Assembly: GCF_031755915.1 (NCBI RefSeq)
Contig: NC_083384.1
Location: 25,375,001 to 25,439,000, forward strand
Length of the DNA stretch: 64,000 nucleotides
DNA from: Ziziphus jujuba
Taxonomy: Eukaryota; Streptophyta; Magnoliopsida; Rosales; Rhamnaceae
Reading direction: 5' to 3'
Under the pieces are notes generated by a model that saw only the letters and a program-made list of their open reading frames with translations, did not search any database and had not been told where the DNA came from. Within the stretch, counting starts at the first letter, position 1. Every line of letters begins with the position of its first letter. Of the stretch, positions 10,980 through 22,737 are shown piece after piece. A program made the translations under genes and the position numbers.

Positions 10980-11576
10980 AAAAAGGGGCGATGCATTCAC
11001 ACATAACAACATCGCATAACATATTTGGCGACCTTTAATTGCCTATTTTTAGCGACTCATATATTTATCGATGTTTTAGAATAAGTTACTAATAGCTTTT
11101 TTAGCGACTTTCCTGAACAGCATTGCTAAATAATGCGTTGCTATAAGTGGACCATCATATCTGACACATTACTGAGAGGGTTGCTAAAAATGCCTCACTA
11201 AAAATCTGATGGAAAAGTATCGCTAGAAGTGTCGATGCATCTCTAAATCGGCGACTCTATTAATGCATCGCTAAATAGATGACTCATTAGTGACAAATAT
11301 ATTTAGCGACGCTATATGAAATAGTCACTAATATATTTTTAGCGACATTGTGGTGAAGCGTTGCTAAATAATGTATCGCTATAAGTGTATTGATATATTG
11401 TGTCGCTGAAAGTCAATATGCTTTGCTAAAAACTCAAAGATAGGAGACTCTCATACTCCATCGCTTGTTGTCTTATGGCTTTAGCGACAGGACGTTAGAT
11501 GATGCCGTGCAATACGTCGTTATTTATTTTGTGCGATGCATTTATTGCATCATTTATCAATGTGATTCTAGTAGTG
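10980..11576 (-). repeat. CACTA right subterminal repeat zone and TIR
   Basis: About 600 bp is dense with short motifs of the form 'ttagcgac(g)', 'gttgctaaa' and 'gtcgctaa' in both orientations, at spacings of roughly 20-40 bp. It ends in the terminal repeat CACTACTAGAATCAC (minus strand). Dense subterminal motif clusters are the binding platform for the second transposon protein in En/Spm. The left end carries a thinner version at 5205-5400. Confidence 0.7.
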
Positions 11577-11579
11577 ATC

Positions 11580-13555
11580 CTTTCTACTTGTAAAAAAATA
11601 GAAAAAAGGTAAAAAGGAAAAGTACCTTTTCAACATATTAACAAATTTTAAATTATAACATAGGAACATTTTATCCAAATGGCCAAGTTACAAACTTCTA
11701 ACTTATGGTTTTAAAATCAGTTAAAATTTCCAACATCACCAAATATGATTTAAAATGTGACCATCAATTTCACTTTTAAGATGTTAGCTTAGAATATACA
11801 AGGTCACAAACTTTTAAATATTTTCAAATTGACCAATGTTGGAGGGCCTGAAATTGTTTAATCTCCTTTTGGATTGCTTTTTAGAATATAATAATATTTA
11901 GGAAAGAAAAAGGAAAATTTATTTTGATTTATGCACCCTACAATATTAGAATAAACTAAAATAAAGGTTATACCATGTCAATGATACATAATGCGTGAAA
12001 ATATATTTTTGAACATGATCCTTTAATAATTATGAAATGAATATTTTATTTATAAGTATCTCTTCATAGTTATACAAATCTTAATATATATTTTAAATAT
12101 TTAAAATTAATCACAAAAATAAATTAAAAATGAAAAAAATATAATAAAAGAAAATTAAAACAAAAGTTTACATAAATTTTTATGTAATTACAACAAAAAA
12201 AAAAATTGTCTAATTAAATAAATATTATACTGTTCAAAAATAATATTTGTAGTTTTAATTATAAATTAATATTTTATTAACTAGTAATTAAATAAGCATG
12301 AGATAACTAAGAAATTTCTAATAAGTACCGCAAGTATAATATCTAAGAGTATAGTACAATTTCAATTAATTGAGATGGGAGAAAGAAAAGGTCGATAAAT
12401 AAGAAAATAAAGAGAAATATCCAAAAAATAACAATGATGAAACAAACTACTGAACGGAACCAAAAAAAAAAAAAAAAAAAAATCATAAGCACTGTCTGCT
12501 AATGTGTGAGGAACTTATCCAGAAAAGTACAAGTGTGGAGAGGGTGGGGGGCACAAATGTGCTAAAAAGGCTAAATTAGTAAAATTGGTAAGGAAAATTT
12601 TAAAAAAATAATAATAATAGGAAGAAAAAAAAAAAAAAAAAAAAGGAGACATGTCCCCCACGGCCCTAGGTGAATCCATAATGCCACTGTCTTAACTAAC
12701 TTTGGTTAAAAATACTTTTGGAGGCCTGAAGCATATTAAGGAAAATTATTGATACACTATCGAAAGCAACATTTGAACCTCAAAAGGAAGTTAGGTTAAA
12801 TAAGGCTCAAGACAGAAACAATTTCTTTTTACTATGTTCAATTATTTATTTTAAAATATATATATATATATATTTTATAATTTACCTAAAAATACATATA
12901 AATTCTTAAATTTATTAATTTTTATATTTGTTATTTTATATTCTCTTAAACATTTATGTATCAATAACCAATGCCCAAAAAAGGAAAACATATATTTTCT
13001 TTACATGTAACAAGGACCACAATTAATAGCTTTCAAGCAAATTTTCTCTTATTAAAATAAATAAAAAAGAAAAAAAAGAAAAAAAAAAATAAAAAACCTC
13101 ACATTTTCCATAGCTGTGCTATTTACTGTTTTGTTTGTGTATTTTTGCTCCTCTTCATTAATAACTTATAAAGTTTTGACGTGCTTCTCTATCTTTGTTT
13201 AAATGTTCTATTTTTCAATATTTTATATCTACTTATATATATATATATATATATTTAAATATTGCCTTAAAAAGTTAAAATACATCCAAGAAAACAATTA
13301 CTTAGATATTTAAAAGAAAAGAACAATGGAAAATATGAAGAGTTAATATAATATAAAAAATGTGCTCTTAATAATAGCATTCTCAGAGAACCACACAATT
13401 TATATTATAAATTTATGATTAATTGTTGTATATTTGTTTCTAAATAAATTACATATCTTTATATAAAGAGAAGAATGAAAAAAGGAGCAGTCTTAAAAAA
13501 AATTTTACATGACACTTCAAATCTTATGACCGACCTTGTTTGTTTAATATTAAAA

Positions 13556-13612
<57 letters not shown>

Positions 13613-14030
13613 ACTCTCTTCACATATGTGTTCATGAAATTTGTTGATGGAATTTGTTGATAAAATTAAATGCTATGACCTTCTTATTTTTTATTGCATT
13701 ATATTTGTTAGGTTTGTGTGATTGGTTTGAGGATGCTAACATAGTTGGGATGTCCTTTCTTTCTACCTTATCTAGTAGTTTTTTTTATCTAAAGAATATG
13801 AAAATACATGGTAGCTAATTAAACATTTTTTAAACAAACTTAATTCAATTATATCATTAAACTTCTGTCTATTTTTTTTTCCTTGTTAGTTTAAATATTA
13901 GACGCATATAATTATTTTTTTTGGCATTCAATACAATTTAATATAAATAAAAATTTAAGCACTATAATAGATGTTGTAATAATAATGACCTTTAGGCCAA
14001 TCTATAATCGAATTTTACCTAGACAAAGGT
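11580..14030. other. Intergenic AT-rich stretch with simple repeats
   Basis: No gene or mobile element boundary was recognised. It contains homopolymer A runs (about 12461-12481 and 12627-12644), (TA)n near 12860 and 13227, and a long ATT run described separately. Confidence 0.55.
13553..13612 (+). repeat. (ATT)n microsatellite, ~19 units
   Basis: An uninterrupted ATT trinucleotide run of close to 60 bases. The apparent ORF across it (polyisoleucine) is an artefact of the repeat. Confidence 0.95.
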
Positions 14031-14059
14031 TAGAGGTTCAAGTTAGAGTAGCTTTTTTT

Positions 14060-15680
14060 GGGAGAGGAGAAACCTATTAATTGGTTATTTTGTCCGCACA
14101 ATTTGTAACATGTCCATTAATATGGTAACAATATCCATAAAGTGGTAACTATACTCTTGAAAAATGGTAACATACATTGTAATAACATTATCCAAAAAAA
14201 TTTGTTGCACTTAACAAAGTGGTATAACTTTATCCACAAAAAGAAATTACATATCATATAGCAACAATATTGTACCAAAACTAGGTAACTATTCATACAA
14301 TGATGATATATCCAACATTGAGTAACATATATGTAAAGTAGTAACATTGCTAATAAATTTGTATCAATCCACAAAGTGGTAAGTTTGTCCACACAAAAAG
14401 AGGTTACATATCATATAGCAGTAATATTGTACCAAAAATAAGTAACTATTCATACAATGATAACATATCCAATATTGAGTAACATATTTGCAAAGTGGTA
14501 ACATTGCTCATAAATTTGTATTAATCCACAAAGTGGTAAGTTCGTCCATACAATTTTAACATGTCCATTAACATGGTAACATTATCTATAAAATTGTAAC
14601 AGTTCATTAAGTTATAACTTCACCCACAAAATGATAGCATCATTCAAAAATATATAATGGTCCATAGAATGATAACACATCGATAATTATGTAATTTATC
14701 CAAAAAAAGATAACATTGTCAATGTATTTGTAATACTCTTTAAAATGGTAACTTTATCTCCCAAAAAGTAATATGTCCTTAAAATGGTAACATTATCTAG
14801 AAATATGCAACAGTCTGTTAAATTATACCAATTTTTGTATACTGATAACATTTCCAAGAAAGTGATATTTTTGTCCATTAAATGGTAGCGATACATAACG
14901 TGTAACATATCCTAAAAGTGATAACATTGACCATCAATTAGGTAACAGTCCTAAAATTGTAACATGTCCATAAAGTGCTAATATTGGCTATAAACTGTCC
15001 ATAATATTGGCTATAAACTGTCCATATAGTGGACACTCTTTCAAAAAATTTGTAATATGTCAAAATGGTGTTAATATTGTGTAGAAACTAATAACAGTCC
15101 AAAAATTGATAAGATATTCATAATTAGATAACTAGTAAAAAATTTTATAATTTTATCCATAAATTTGTAACTGTCCATAACATAATAATATTATGCAAAA
15201 AATTAATTATATGTCTATAAATTCGTTTTATTGTCCATTAAATATGTTACTATTCAAATAGTAGTACATGTCTATTAAATTGTAAAAATCCAAATTCTTT
15301 TAGTACTTTTATAACTTCAATATTTTATTTGTTCTTACTACAATTTTTTTCTACTAATTAATTTCAGTTAAACATTAATTAGGTATTATATTATGATTTT
15401 TTTTTTATATAATAATAATTTATTAAAGAAAATACATTTTCTTAATTTGTTCACCCATGCGATTTTTTCCCGCCTAATATAGCAACCTGCTAAACTTATC
15501 ATTGATTGCAAATTCTTTTCATTTTTTACCGTTTACCACTTATCATCTTCTCATTATATCATCTCCATGCATGTCAAATGCGGACATGACTGTAATGCTG
15601 TCCATAGTTTTGCAGAAAGATGGTATTGAATTTGACGGTAATGCTGTCCATAATTTCAAAAATATATTTTTAATTAAATT
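14060..15680 (-). repeat. Degenerate short-period repeat tract (gtaac / tccataaa core)
   Basis: Over about 1.6 kb the sequence keeps returning to a core like 'gtaacat(t/g)(g/a)tccataaa(g)tg' at intervals of roughly 17-25 bp, with heavy drift. Read on the minus strand it becomes 'GTTACCACTTTATGGAC...'. ORFs at 14117-14392 and 14696-14908 simply translate the repeat and are not believable genes. No terminal repeats or target duplications were found, so whether this is part of a transposon or a decayed minisatellite is open. Confidence 0.65.
14232..14552 (+). repeat. ~161-bp tandem duplication inside the gtaac tract
   Basis: Segment 14232-14391 ('ccacaaaaagaaattacata' through 'gtggtaagtttgtcca') is followed directly by a closely similar copy at about 14392-14552. 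This is a higher-order duplication on top of the short-period repeat. Confidence 0.75.
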
Positions 15681-15829
15681 TAAAAATGTTATTAACATAT
15701 ATAAGGATCCAAAAAATGTTTAAAAAAGATTGGAGCAACATATGGAGTGAAAATTTATGGTAATATAAATGTAAGTGTAATGTTAGGGATACCAAATAAA
15801 TATACCAAAATGTATATCTGTTGGGGTGA

Positions 15830-16856
15830 GAAGGTTATGACCAAGAACAAGCTAGCTTGAAGTGTTAGCAACAAGTAAGATTTTGGTGATGCTCTTGTTA
15901 ATGATTGTGTGTGAGTTGTGTTTTTAGGTTTTAGTTATGGTGTTTTCTGGTTTTCAGGGTTCCTAGGTGTTCTAAGATGTTGAAGAAGAGACAAGGATAA
16001 GGAAACCACATTGATTTTTGAAAATGAGGCTTGGATGTGTAGCCATCTCATTCATTTAACAATATAAGCTTGAAATTATAAGTAGTTCACACATGCCAAG
16101 CATGTGAGCTTACAAAATGAGTAAAACATTTGAAATTTAAAAAGTAAAACGGTCAATACCTAACTTTTCATATACAAAAGAGGTAAAAACCAGTTGCAAC
16201 ATGGCTATTCCAAATATAGCAAAAAGTGAGACATGGTTTGAACTAAGTTCCTTTTGTTTAACTAATTTTGGTAAACAACCAAACTAGCTTCACCTACTTA
16301 GTTCCCCTTTGTATTTGCTTATGAAACTATGGTTTAAAGCATCCTTGGTCATCAATAAATATTTTTCCAAGAGCTAAGAAGGTTCTAAAACCAGATCATG
16401 GGCCAAGCAGCTCCAAAACTGACCCATACTCTGCATACTGGGCCCATAAGATACAGTAATATGTTTGGAATAGAAAATGGACTTCCCCATGTCATTTTAA
16501 TCTGAATTTTGGACCATAGTCTTCTATATATGTCTATAGAGATCTTTCAAAATTTCAGCCAAAAAATGTTTTTGCAGCTTGAGATATAACATAAATAGTG
16601 GACCTATGTTACTGGACATTATAAATCCAGCACCATAGCCATTTCAAGCATAGTATTCCTACTCTTTTGTGCATAGTTTTGCCTATACTTTTGCAAAAAT
16701 AACTTAGGCATAAAACATCATCAAAATATACCTTTAATCAATTAAAAAGATACAAGAAAATATAAACTCATAAAAGGAAAGGAGGTGATACCAAGGTGTG
16801 CATGCTAGCCGGGTAATAAGTGCACCATCAAGTGGCAAAATTGCGACACTTCAACA
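15830..16856 (-). repeat. 3' LTR of the copia element
   Basis: On the plus strand it reads tgttggggtgag...cacttcaaca. It is homologous along its length to 20941-21906. The internal side (16857-16866) reads AGAAAGAG on the minus strand, a short candidate polypurine tract. Confidence 0.9.
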
Positions 16857-16862
16857 CTCTTT

Positions 16863-17390
16863 CTAGGCAATTTTGTATGAGATATTGAGAAGTCCTCTCA
16901 ATATCTCAAATCTTTTCTTTCCCAATGGTTTGGTGAAGATATCCGCCAAGTTCTTCTCGGAAGTCACATACTTTAACTTCACTTCATTACTTGCTTCAAA
17001 TTCCCTTAAGGATTGATACTTGATCGGTGTGTGCTTGGTCCTCCCATGTTGGACTGGATTTTGTGCAATTGCTATTGCTGAAGTATTATCACATAATATC
17101 ATCATGGCTTCCTCTTGCTTCAAGCTCAAGTCCTCCAACAATTTCCTAAGCCAAACACTTTGATTAACACAACTTGAGCAAGCAATATACTCGGCTTTCA
17201 TGATGCTTTGTACAACCGTTTGTTGCTTCTTGGAATTCCATGAGAAAGGACCATTTCCAAAAGTATAAATGTAGCTCGATGTGCTCTTTCTATCATCCAA
17301 AGAACCACCCCAATCACTATCACTATAACCAAGCAAAGCTTCATTCATGCCACCCTTGTACCATACACCAAAATCACTTGTACCTTTCAA
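16863..17390 (-). pseudogene. Copia RNase H domain
   Basis: A 175-residue open frame runs from 'KGTSDFGVWY' through 'LLGYSDSDWGGSLDDRKSTS', 'AEYIA' and 'ILCDNTSAIAIAQNPVQHGR' to 'DIFTKPL', all hallmarks of the copia RNase H that follows the reverse transcriptase. The D-E-D type acidic residues (SDSDW, KAEY, CDN) are present. The normal 'SSCEAEYIA'-type phrase is changed (SIMKAEYIA). It is open to its own stop but is separated from the upstream RT by frame changes. Confidence 0.85.
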
Positions 17391-17399
17391 ATACCTTAG

Positions 17400-18340
17400 G
17401 ATTCTTTTTGCATAAGTAAGATAATTTTACGATGGATTATGCATAAATCATGACAAAACAGCCACACTAAACATGATATCTGGTCTAGTAGAGCATACAT
17501 ATAAAAGGCTACCAATCAAACTTCTATAGATGGAACGATTTACCTTTGGAGAATCATCATCCTTCACCAACTTGGTGCCTTCATTCATAGGTGTGGCAAC
17601 ATTATTGCATTCCTCCATCTCAAACTTCTTGAGCTACGAAGATTCCCTTGGATGATTGGGCAACTTCAATTCCAAGAAAGTATTTTATCTCTCCAAGGCA
17701 AGACATCTCAAAGTTCAATTTTAACTCACTTTTGAAATTGCTCACTTCTTTCTCATTACCACCTATCACTAGGAGATCATCAACATAAAGAGATATAAAC
17801 ACCATGCAACCATGAGTCCTAATATATAATATGGGTTAATTAGGACTCCTCCTAAATCCATGCTTTGTCAAAAAATGATCTATCTTGGCATACCATGCCC
17901 TAATAGCTCGTTTAAGGCCGTACAAGGCCTTGTATAGCTTGTATACCTTCTCTTCACTTCCTTTCTTCACAAAACCTTCGGGTTGCATAACATAGACCTC
18001 CTCCTTCAATACTCCATTCAAGAAGGCCAACTTCACATCAAGGTGATATACTTTCTAAGACTTTTGTGGAAAAATTGCGAGGAGAAGTCTTATGGTTTCC
18101 ATCCTTGCAGCCGGTGCAAAAGTCTTTCCATAATCCACACCGGCTTGTTGTGCATATCCTTTGACAACAAGCCTTACCTTGTGCTAGTTCATGAACCCAT
18201 CCAGATTGTACTTGGTCCTAAAGATCCACTTCACCCCAATAGCATTCTTTCCCTTCGGTTTTGTTATCAAGCTTCAAGTGTCATTCTTGTTTATCACATC
18301 GATTTCATCTTGCATGGCTTGTCTCCGCTCTTTTCTTTCC
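17400..18340 (-). pseudogene. Copia reverse transcriptase, fragmented
   Basis: Recognisable pieces in order on the minus strand are 'DPINVQEAMERKERRQAMQDE' (about 18385-18315), '[22 protein letters not shown]' and '[18 protein letters not shown]' (18036-17836), and 'MVFISLYVDDLLVIGGN' with 'FEMSCLGEIKYFLGIEV' (17805-17620). YVDD is the catalytic motif and is intact. Stops and frameshifts near 18040, 17830 and 17620 break the chain, so the enzyme cannot be made from one frame. Confidence 0.88.
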
Positions 18341-18567
18341 ATAGCTTCTTGTACATTGATTGGATCACTTAATGCTACATTATACTTTTCATAAATCTTA
18401 TTAAGAGGTCTTGTGTCTCTCACAGCATCACTAATATCCAAATCATCCCCTATGGAGATTTCTAACTCATTCTCATCATATTCATCATCATGGGCAGCAC
18501 CTTCATCATTTCCTTGTTCCTCATTTGTCATGACTTCAAGCCAATTGTCTTCATCCATGCTAGCCAA
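18274..18567 (-). pseudogene. Copia acidic linker plus start of RT
   Basis: A 97-residue open stretch begins 'MASMDEDNWLEVMTNEEQGN', runs through an Asp/Glu-rich segment, and ends in the conserved RT entry ('VQEAMERKERRQAMQDEIDV'). Acidic, poorly conserved linkers between integrase and RT are usual in copia polyproteins. Confidence 0.7.
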
Positions 18568-18849
18568 CTCCTCCTTACTACAAACCCATTTAGCTTCCTC
18601 ATCAACTTTCAGATCTCAACTAATCACAAGTTCATTGGTTTCCAAGTTGTACACCCTATATCCCTTGGTCACATCACTATAGCCAACCAAGACACCAACT
18701 TGTGACATTTCATCAAGCTTTCCTCTCTTCTCTTGTGGTACTAGAATGTAACAAATACTTCAAAATACCCTTAGATGGTCAAGAGAAGGCTTATATTCAA
18801 ACCAAAGCTCAAATGGGGTTTTACTCTTCAAAGACTTGGAGTAAAGCCT

Positions 18850-19440
18850 ATTTTGGATGTAAATGGATGTATTAACTCCTTTGGCCCAAAACTTCTATGG
18901 CAAGCCACTTTCAAACAACAAACATTTAGCCATCTCCATGATGGTACGGTTATTCCTTTCACATACACCATTTTGTTGTGGTGTGTATGGTGTAGGGAAT
19001 TGAAGAACTATACCATGATCCTTACAAAGTTGTTTGAAAGACTCACTTGTGTATTCACCACCATTGTCCGTCCTTAACACCTTTATAGTGCAACCGGATT
19101 GATTTTGTACTAACTTCATAAATTTTATAAACTTCTCTAAAGCTTGTGACTTTCTTTCAAGGAAATACACCCAATACATTCTTGAGTAATCATCAATAAA
19201 ATTTATGAAATACTTGCTGTAATTTAAGGATGGAACACTCATAGGACCACAAATATCCGAATGTATAAGTTCTAGCTTCTCCTTTGATCTCCAAGAACTA
19301 GATTCAAATGCTTTTCTAATATGCTTTCCTTTTTGACACACTTCACACACATGTTCTTGCTTCTCCACCAATGGCATGTCTCTAACAAGTTCATGTGCAC
19401 CTACCAATGACTTAAAGCTAGCATGGCCTAGTCTTTTATG
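18850..19440 (-). pseudogene. Copia integrase (GAG-pre-integrase + catalytic core)
   Basis: The open run 19407-18895 contains the zinc-binding part ('HVCEVCQKGKHIRKAF') followed by the catalytic core. 'ELIHSDICGPM' supplies the first Asp, 'VLRTDNGGEYTS' the second, and 'PQQNGVCERNNRT' the Glu. The D-D-E triad is therefore complete. It is cut off after 'LLFESGLP' by a frame change, and a stop separates it from the upstream protease region at about 19440. Confidence 0.9.
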
Positions 19441-19730
19441 CTAAAGTTGAGAAGTGTTCTCAACTTTGGTGTTCAATGCAACCGATGCACCATTTTCATC
19501 CATATTCAACCTAAAATTCTTGTTCTTCATTCGAACACATATCAATTCATTTCCATGAGTATCAACAATAGTGCATGTCATGTTTGATAAGTGTAATGCA
19601 TATTTGTTCTCAAGCATTTGACCTACACTAAGCAAGTTCTCACATAAAGAAGGTACATAAAGAACATCATAGATAGTTTTGATACCTTTGGTGGTGTGTA
19701 TCACCACATCTCCTTTGCCTTTCACTTCCA

Positions 19731-20228
19731 TCAAGGCTCCATTTCCAATTTTAACCTGTCGTGGCTGCTCCTATCCAAGTTTATGAACCACTCATGCTTG
19801 TGAGACATATGGTGTGTTGCTCCACTATCAATGATCCATCCTTCATCATTCTTAATGCTACTAAAACAAGTAGCAAAAAACAACTCTTCAAATTCACTAT
19901 CACTTGCATTATCTTTAGCAATATTTACTTGTTGCTTATCCTTCTTGTTAGCCTTGCATACTCTCTCCACACGACCCTTTTGTTGGCATTTATGGCAAAA
20001 TGCATCTAGCCTCCACCAACACTTTCTTGGATGATGACCTTTCTTCTTGCAATGGTGACAAGGTTCATAAGACTTCCTCTTGGGTTTTCTAGTTTCACCT
20101 TTTTCCTTTATGACCTTCGGCTTGTTCTTCTTTTGATTTTGTCTTTTGATGTTGTTTAGACACAAATGCAGCCTCCATTGATTCTTCATGTCTAATCCTC
20201 CTCCTTTGCTCCGTAGCTTGCAAGGCAT
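19731..20228 (-). pseudogene. Copia nucleocapsid zinc knuckles and protease
   Basis: This open run of 165 residues holds a good CCHC knuckle (CHHCKKKGHHPRKC). A second, damaged one (CHKCQQKGRVERVC) has the His replaced by Arg. Downstream is the aspartic protease motif 'GWIIDSGATHHMS' with the DSGA active site intact. A following open run (19734-19441) continues the protease-to-integrase segment. Confidence 0.85.
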
Positions 20229-20805
20229 TTACCAACTCGGTCAAGGAAATTTCATTTAGGTTCCTTGACTCCTCCAATGAAGATATCTTGGCTTCAAAAC
20301 TCTCAGGCAAGAAGACCAACACCTTCTCCACAATCCGTTGGTCACTTAATCTCTCACCGAGCACCTTAATTTGATTCACCACATTAAGAAGCCTTGTGGT
20401 GAACTTCTTAACCGTTTCTTTATCTTTCATCTTGATAGTCTCAAACTTTCTCCTTAGGTTAAGGATTTGCATTTGCCTTGTCCTTGCACTCCCTTGGAAC
20501 TCATCTTGAAGTTTTTCCTAAGCTTCCTTGGCATTGTCACATGCCATTATCCATGTGAAAATGGTGTCACTAACACAAGAATGAATGGCGGTGAGAGCCT
20601 TGAAACCTTTAGCTAACTCCTCCTCATGGTGCTTGATTTGGTTGACCGTTGCTCCCTATCTCAAAAACTCGAGTTCTTGGGGATTTATGGTGACCTCCCA
20701 CAGACCATAAGCCTTTAAGTAAGCTTGCATCTTGATACTCCAAATGTTGTAGTTCTCCCCATTGAAGATAGGAGGAGAAGGAGATGAAAAACTTGAAGAA
20801 GCCAT
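20095..20805 (-). pseudogene. Copia gag, two in-frame stops
   Basis: The most likely start is the ATG at 20805 (MASSSFSSPSPPIFNGENYN). It is followed by the 'W..KMQAYLKAYGLWE' and '..QMQILNLRRKFETIKMKD' phrases of UBN2-type gag proteins. TAG codons interrupt it near 20658 and 20520. The remaining open part is 20472-20095. Gag would form the cytoplasmic particle; this copy cannot. Confidence 0.8.
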
Positions 20806-20922
20806 GTGAATGTTACTCTCAGATATGAAGGAATATGAAAATACATTTATGCTTTCAAGTGTCTCTTCACTCTTAAGGAACGAACCAGCCCAAAAACCTC
20901 ACAAATCTCATAAAAAATATGC

Positions 20923-20940
20923 CTTGCTCTGATACCACTT
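20923..20940 (-). promoter_or_regulatory. Copia primer-binding site (tRNA-Met)
   Basis: On the minus strand, AAGTGGTATCAGAGCAAG directly follows the 5' LTR. TGGTATCAGAGC is complementary to the 3' end of initiator tRNA-Met, the usual primer of this superfamily in plants. Confidence 0.9.
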
Positions 20941-21906
20941 CGTTGGAGTGAGAAGGTTATGACCAAGAGCAAACTAGTTTGAAGTGTTAGTAACAAGCAT
21001 GCTTTTGGTGATGCTCTTGGGAATGGTTGTGTGTGAGTTGTGCTTTTAGGTTTTGGTTATGGTGTTTTCTATTTTTTAGGATTCCTAAAGTGTTCTAAGA
21101 TGTTGAAGAAGAGACAAGGATAAGGAGGCCATGTAGGTTTTTGAAAATGAGGCTTGGATGTGTAGCCATCTCATTCATTTAATAATATAAGCTTGAAATT
21201 ACAACTAGTTCACAAATTTTCATGCACAAAAGAGGTAAAAATCAGCTGCTACATGTCTATTCCAAATATAGTAAAAAGTGGCACATGATTTGAACTAAGT
21301 TCTTATTGTTTAACTAGTTTGGGTAAACAACCAAACTAGCTTCACCTACTTAGTTCCCCTTTGTATCTGCTTATGAAACTTGGTTTGAAGCATCCTTGGT
21401 CATCAATAAATATTTTTCCAAGAGCTAGGAAGGTTCTGGAACTGGATCATGGGCCAAATAGTTCCAAAACTGACCTATACTCTGCATACTGGGCCCATCA
21501 GATATAGCAATCTTTGGAATAGAAAATGGACTTTCCCATGTTATTTTAACCTGAAATTTGGACTATAGTCTTTTATATATGTCTATAGATATCCCTCAAA
21601 ATTTCAGCCCAAAAATATTTTTGCAGCCTGAGATATAACATAAACAGTGGACCTATGTTGTTGGAAATTATGAATCCACCACCATAGGCATTTTAAGCAT
21701 AATGTTCCTACTCTTTTGTGCATAGTTTTGCCTATGCTTTTGCATAAACTATCTTAAGCACAAAACATCATCAAAATATACCTTGCATCAATTAAAAACA
21801 TATAAGAAAATATAAACTCATAAAAGAAAAGGAGGTGATACTAAGGTGTGCATGCTAGTCGGGTAATACATGCACCATCGAGTGGCATAATTACCACACT
21901 TCAACA
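20941..21906 (-). repeat. 5' LTR of the copia element
   Basis: On the plus strand it reads cgttggagtgag...cacttcaaca. The last base pair of the terminal TG/CA is mutated on one side (CG instead of TG). It matches 15830-16856 with numerous substitutions and lacks about 60 bp present in that copy. Confidence 0.9.
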
Positions 21907-21911
21907 ATATC

Positions 21912-22737
21912 AAGTGTCACATATTAATATTTTATTAGTTGACATGGTATTATATACAACCTAGTTATGGATAGGTGAACCATTTAATGGATAAGTGTAC
22001 CTAAATATAATTTAATCAAATATTGACAAAAAACACTTGATACATAATTAGTGAGCATTTTACTTACTAATCTACACAATTTAAGCTTAATTTTTTTTTA
22101 ATTTCTTAAGCTTTTAGTTGTTCTATATATGTTTCATTATTTTTTTTTTACAGGAAAAGCTTCAATTGAGATTTTTAAAGATTATTTACTAAAAATTGAA
22201 ATTTTAGAGCATAAATAAGTTATTTATTAAAAGCTAAGTAAGAGAGATGAAGCTAATATACTTGAGATTGATCTTTGGGCATTCACAATTCAATTTTTGA
22301 AGTGCACACACCACTTTTTGATCTCTGAAGAGGTAGAGACAATAGCCATAGTGTGGCCATTTGCTTTCCTAAAAAGTAACGGCCAATTTAACGAATGAAG
22401 GAAGAGGAAGTGGCATGCCTACTTGATTTCTTGAGGTGTCCATGCCAAAATCCCCTCATTTCTCATGTGTGGACCCTTTGTGGAGCCCAATTTTAGCTAA
22501 GTGTAGATTCATGAAGTTTAAGACTTGGTCATTAATGATACATGTGATTTTCATGTATTTATTTTAGTGATAGTTTTGTAATAAAGATCAAATGGTGGAG
22601 ATTAATCTTTGAAGGGTAAGGATTAAGAAAAGCTCTTGAAAAGGTGATTGTTTATCATCCAAAAATCAAGACTTAGAGAGGAGGGTCTGTAATGGTATCC
22701 ATTGTTTATTGATTAGAAACACCATAATTTGGAGTGA
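21912..22737. other. Spacer; no feature recognised
   Basis: Contains no convincing ORF, repeat or terminal motif. It could be the interrupted continuation of the decayed gypsy element on the far side of LTR copy B, but nothing in it matches LTR or integrase sequence that I can recognise. Confidence 0.5.

Larger units (their letters stand above)
5190..11576 (+). mobile_element. CACTA (En/Spm-like) DNA transposon, decayed
   Basis: The left end reads CACTATGTGAAA and the right end, read inward on the minus strand, reads CACTACTAGAATCAC. The termini share CACTA...GAA. The flanking trinucleotide ATC occurs on both sides (5187-5189 and 11577-11579), the 3-bp duplication expected of CACTA transposases. 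Subterminal regions are packed with short 'GCGACGC' and 'TAGCGAC' motifs in both orientations, as in En/Spm elements whose second protein binds subterminal repeats. Coding content is limited to one decayed transposase exon at 10333-10574, so at 6.4 kb the element is non-autonomous. Much of its length is two tandem arrays, listed separately. Confidence 0.8.
15830..21906 (-). mobile_element. Ty1/copia LTR retrotransposon, complete structure, mutated ORF
   Basis: The boundaries are exact. LTRs of 1027 bp (15830-16856) and 966 bp (20941-21906) are in direct orientation, and a perfect 5-bp duplication ATATC lies at 15825-15829 and 21907-21911. A tRNA-Met primer site abuts the right LTR (minus-strand 5' LTR). 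Domains in order on the minus strand are gag, zinc knuckle, protease, integrase, reverse transcriptase and RNase H, the Pseudoviridae-type order that defines copia. Several stops and frameshifts split the polyprotein, so it is not autonomous now. The LTRs differ at many positions plus indels, so the insertion is not recent. Confidence 0.93.

Noticed and set aside
13475..13660. 61-codon ORF with a polyisoleucine stretch
   Set aside because: It is the translation of an (ATT)n microsatellite.
14117..14908. Two minus-strand ORFs with membrane-like residues
   Set aside because: They follow the gtaac repeat tract and have repetitive, composition-driven sequences.
17983..19077. Plus-strand ORFs opposite the copia polyprotein
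   Set aside because: They are antisense shadows of recognisable integrase, RT and linker sequence.
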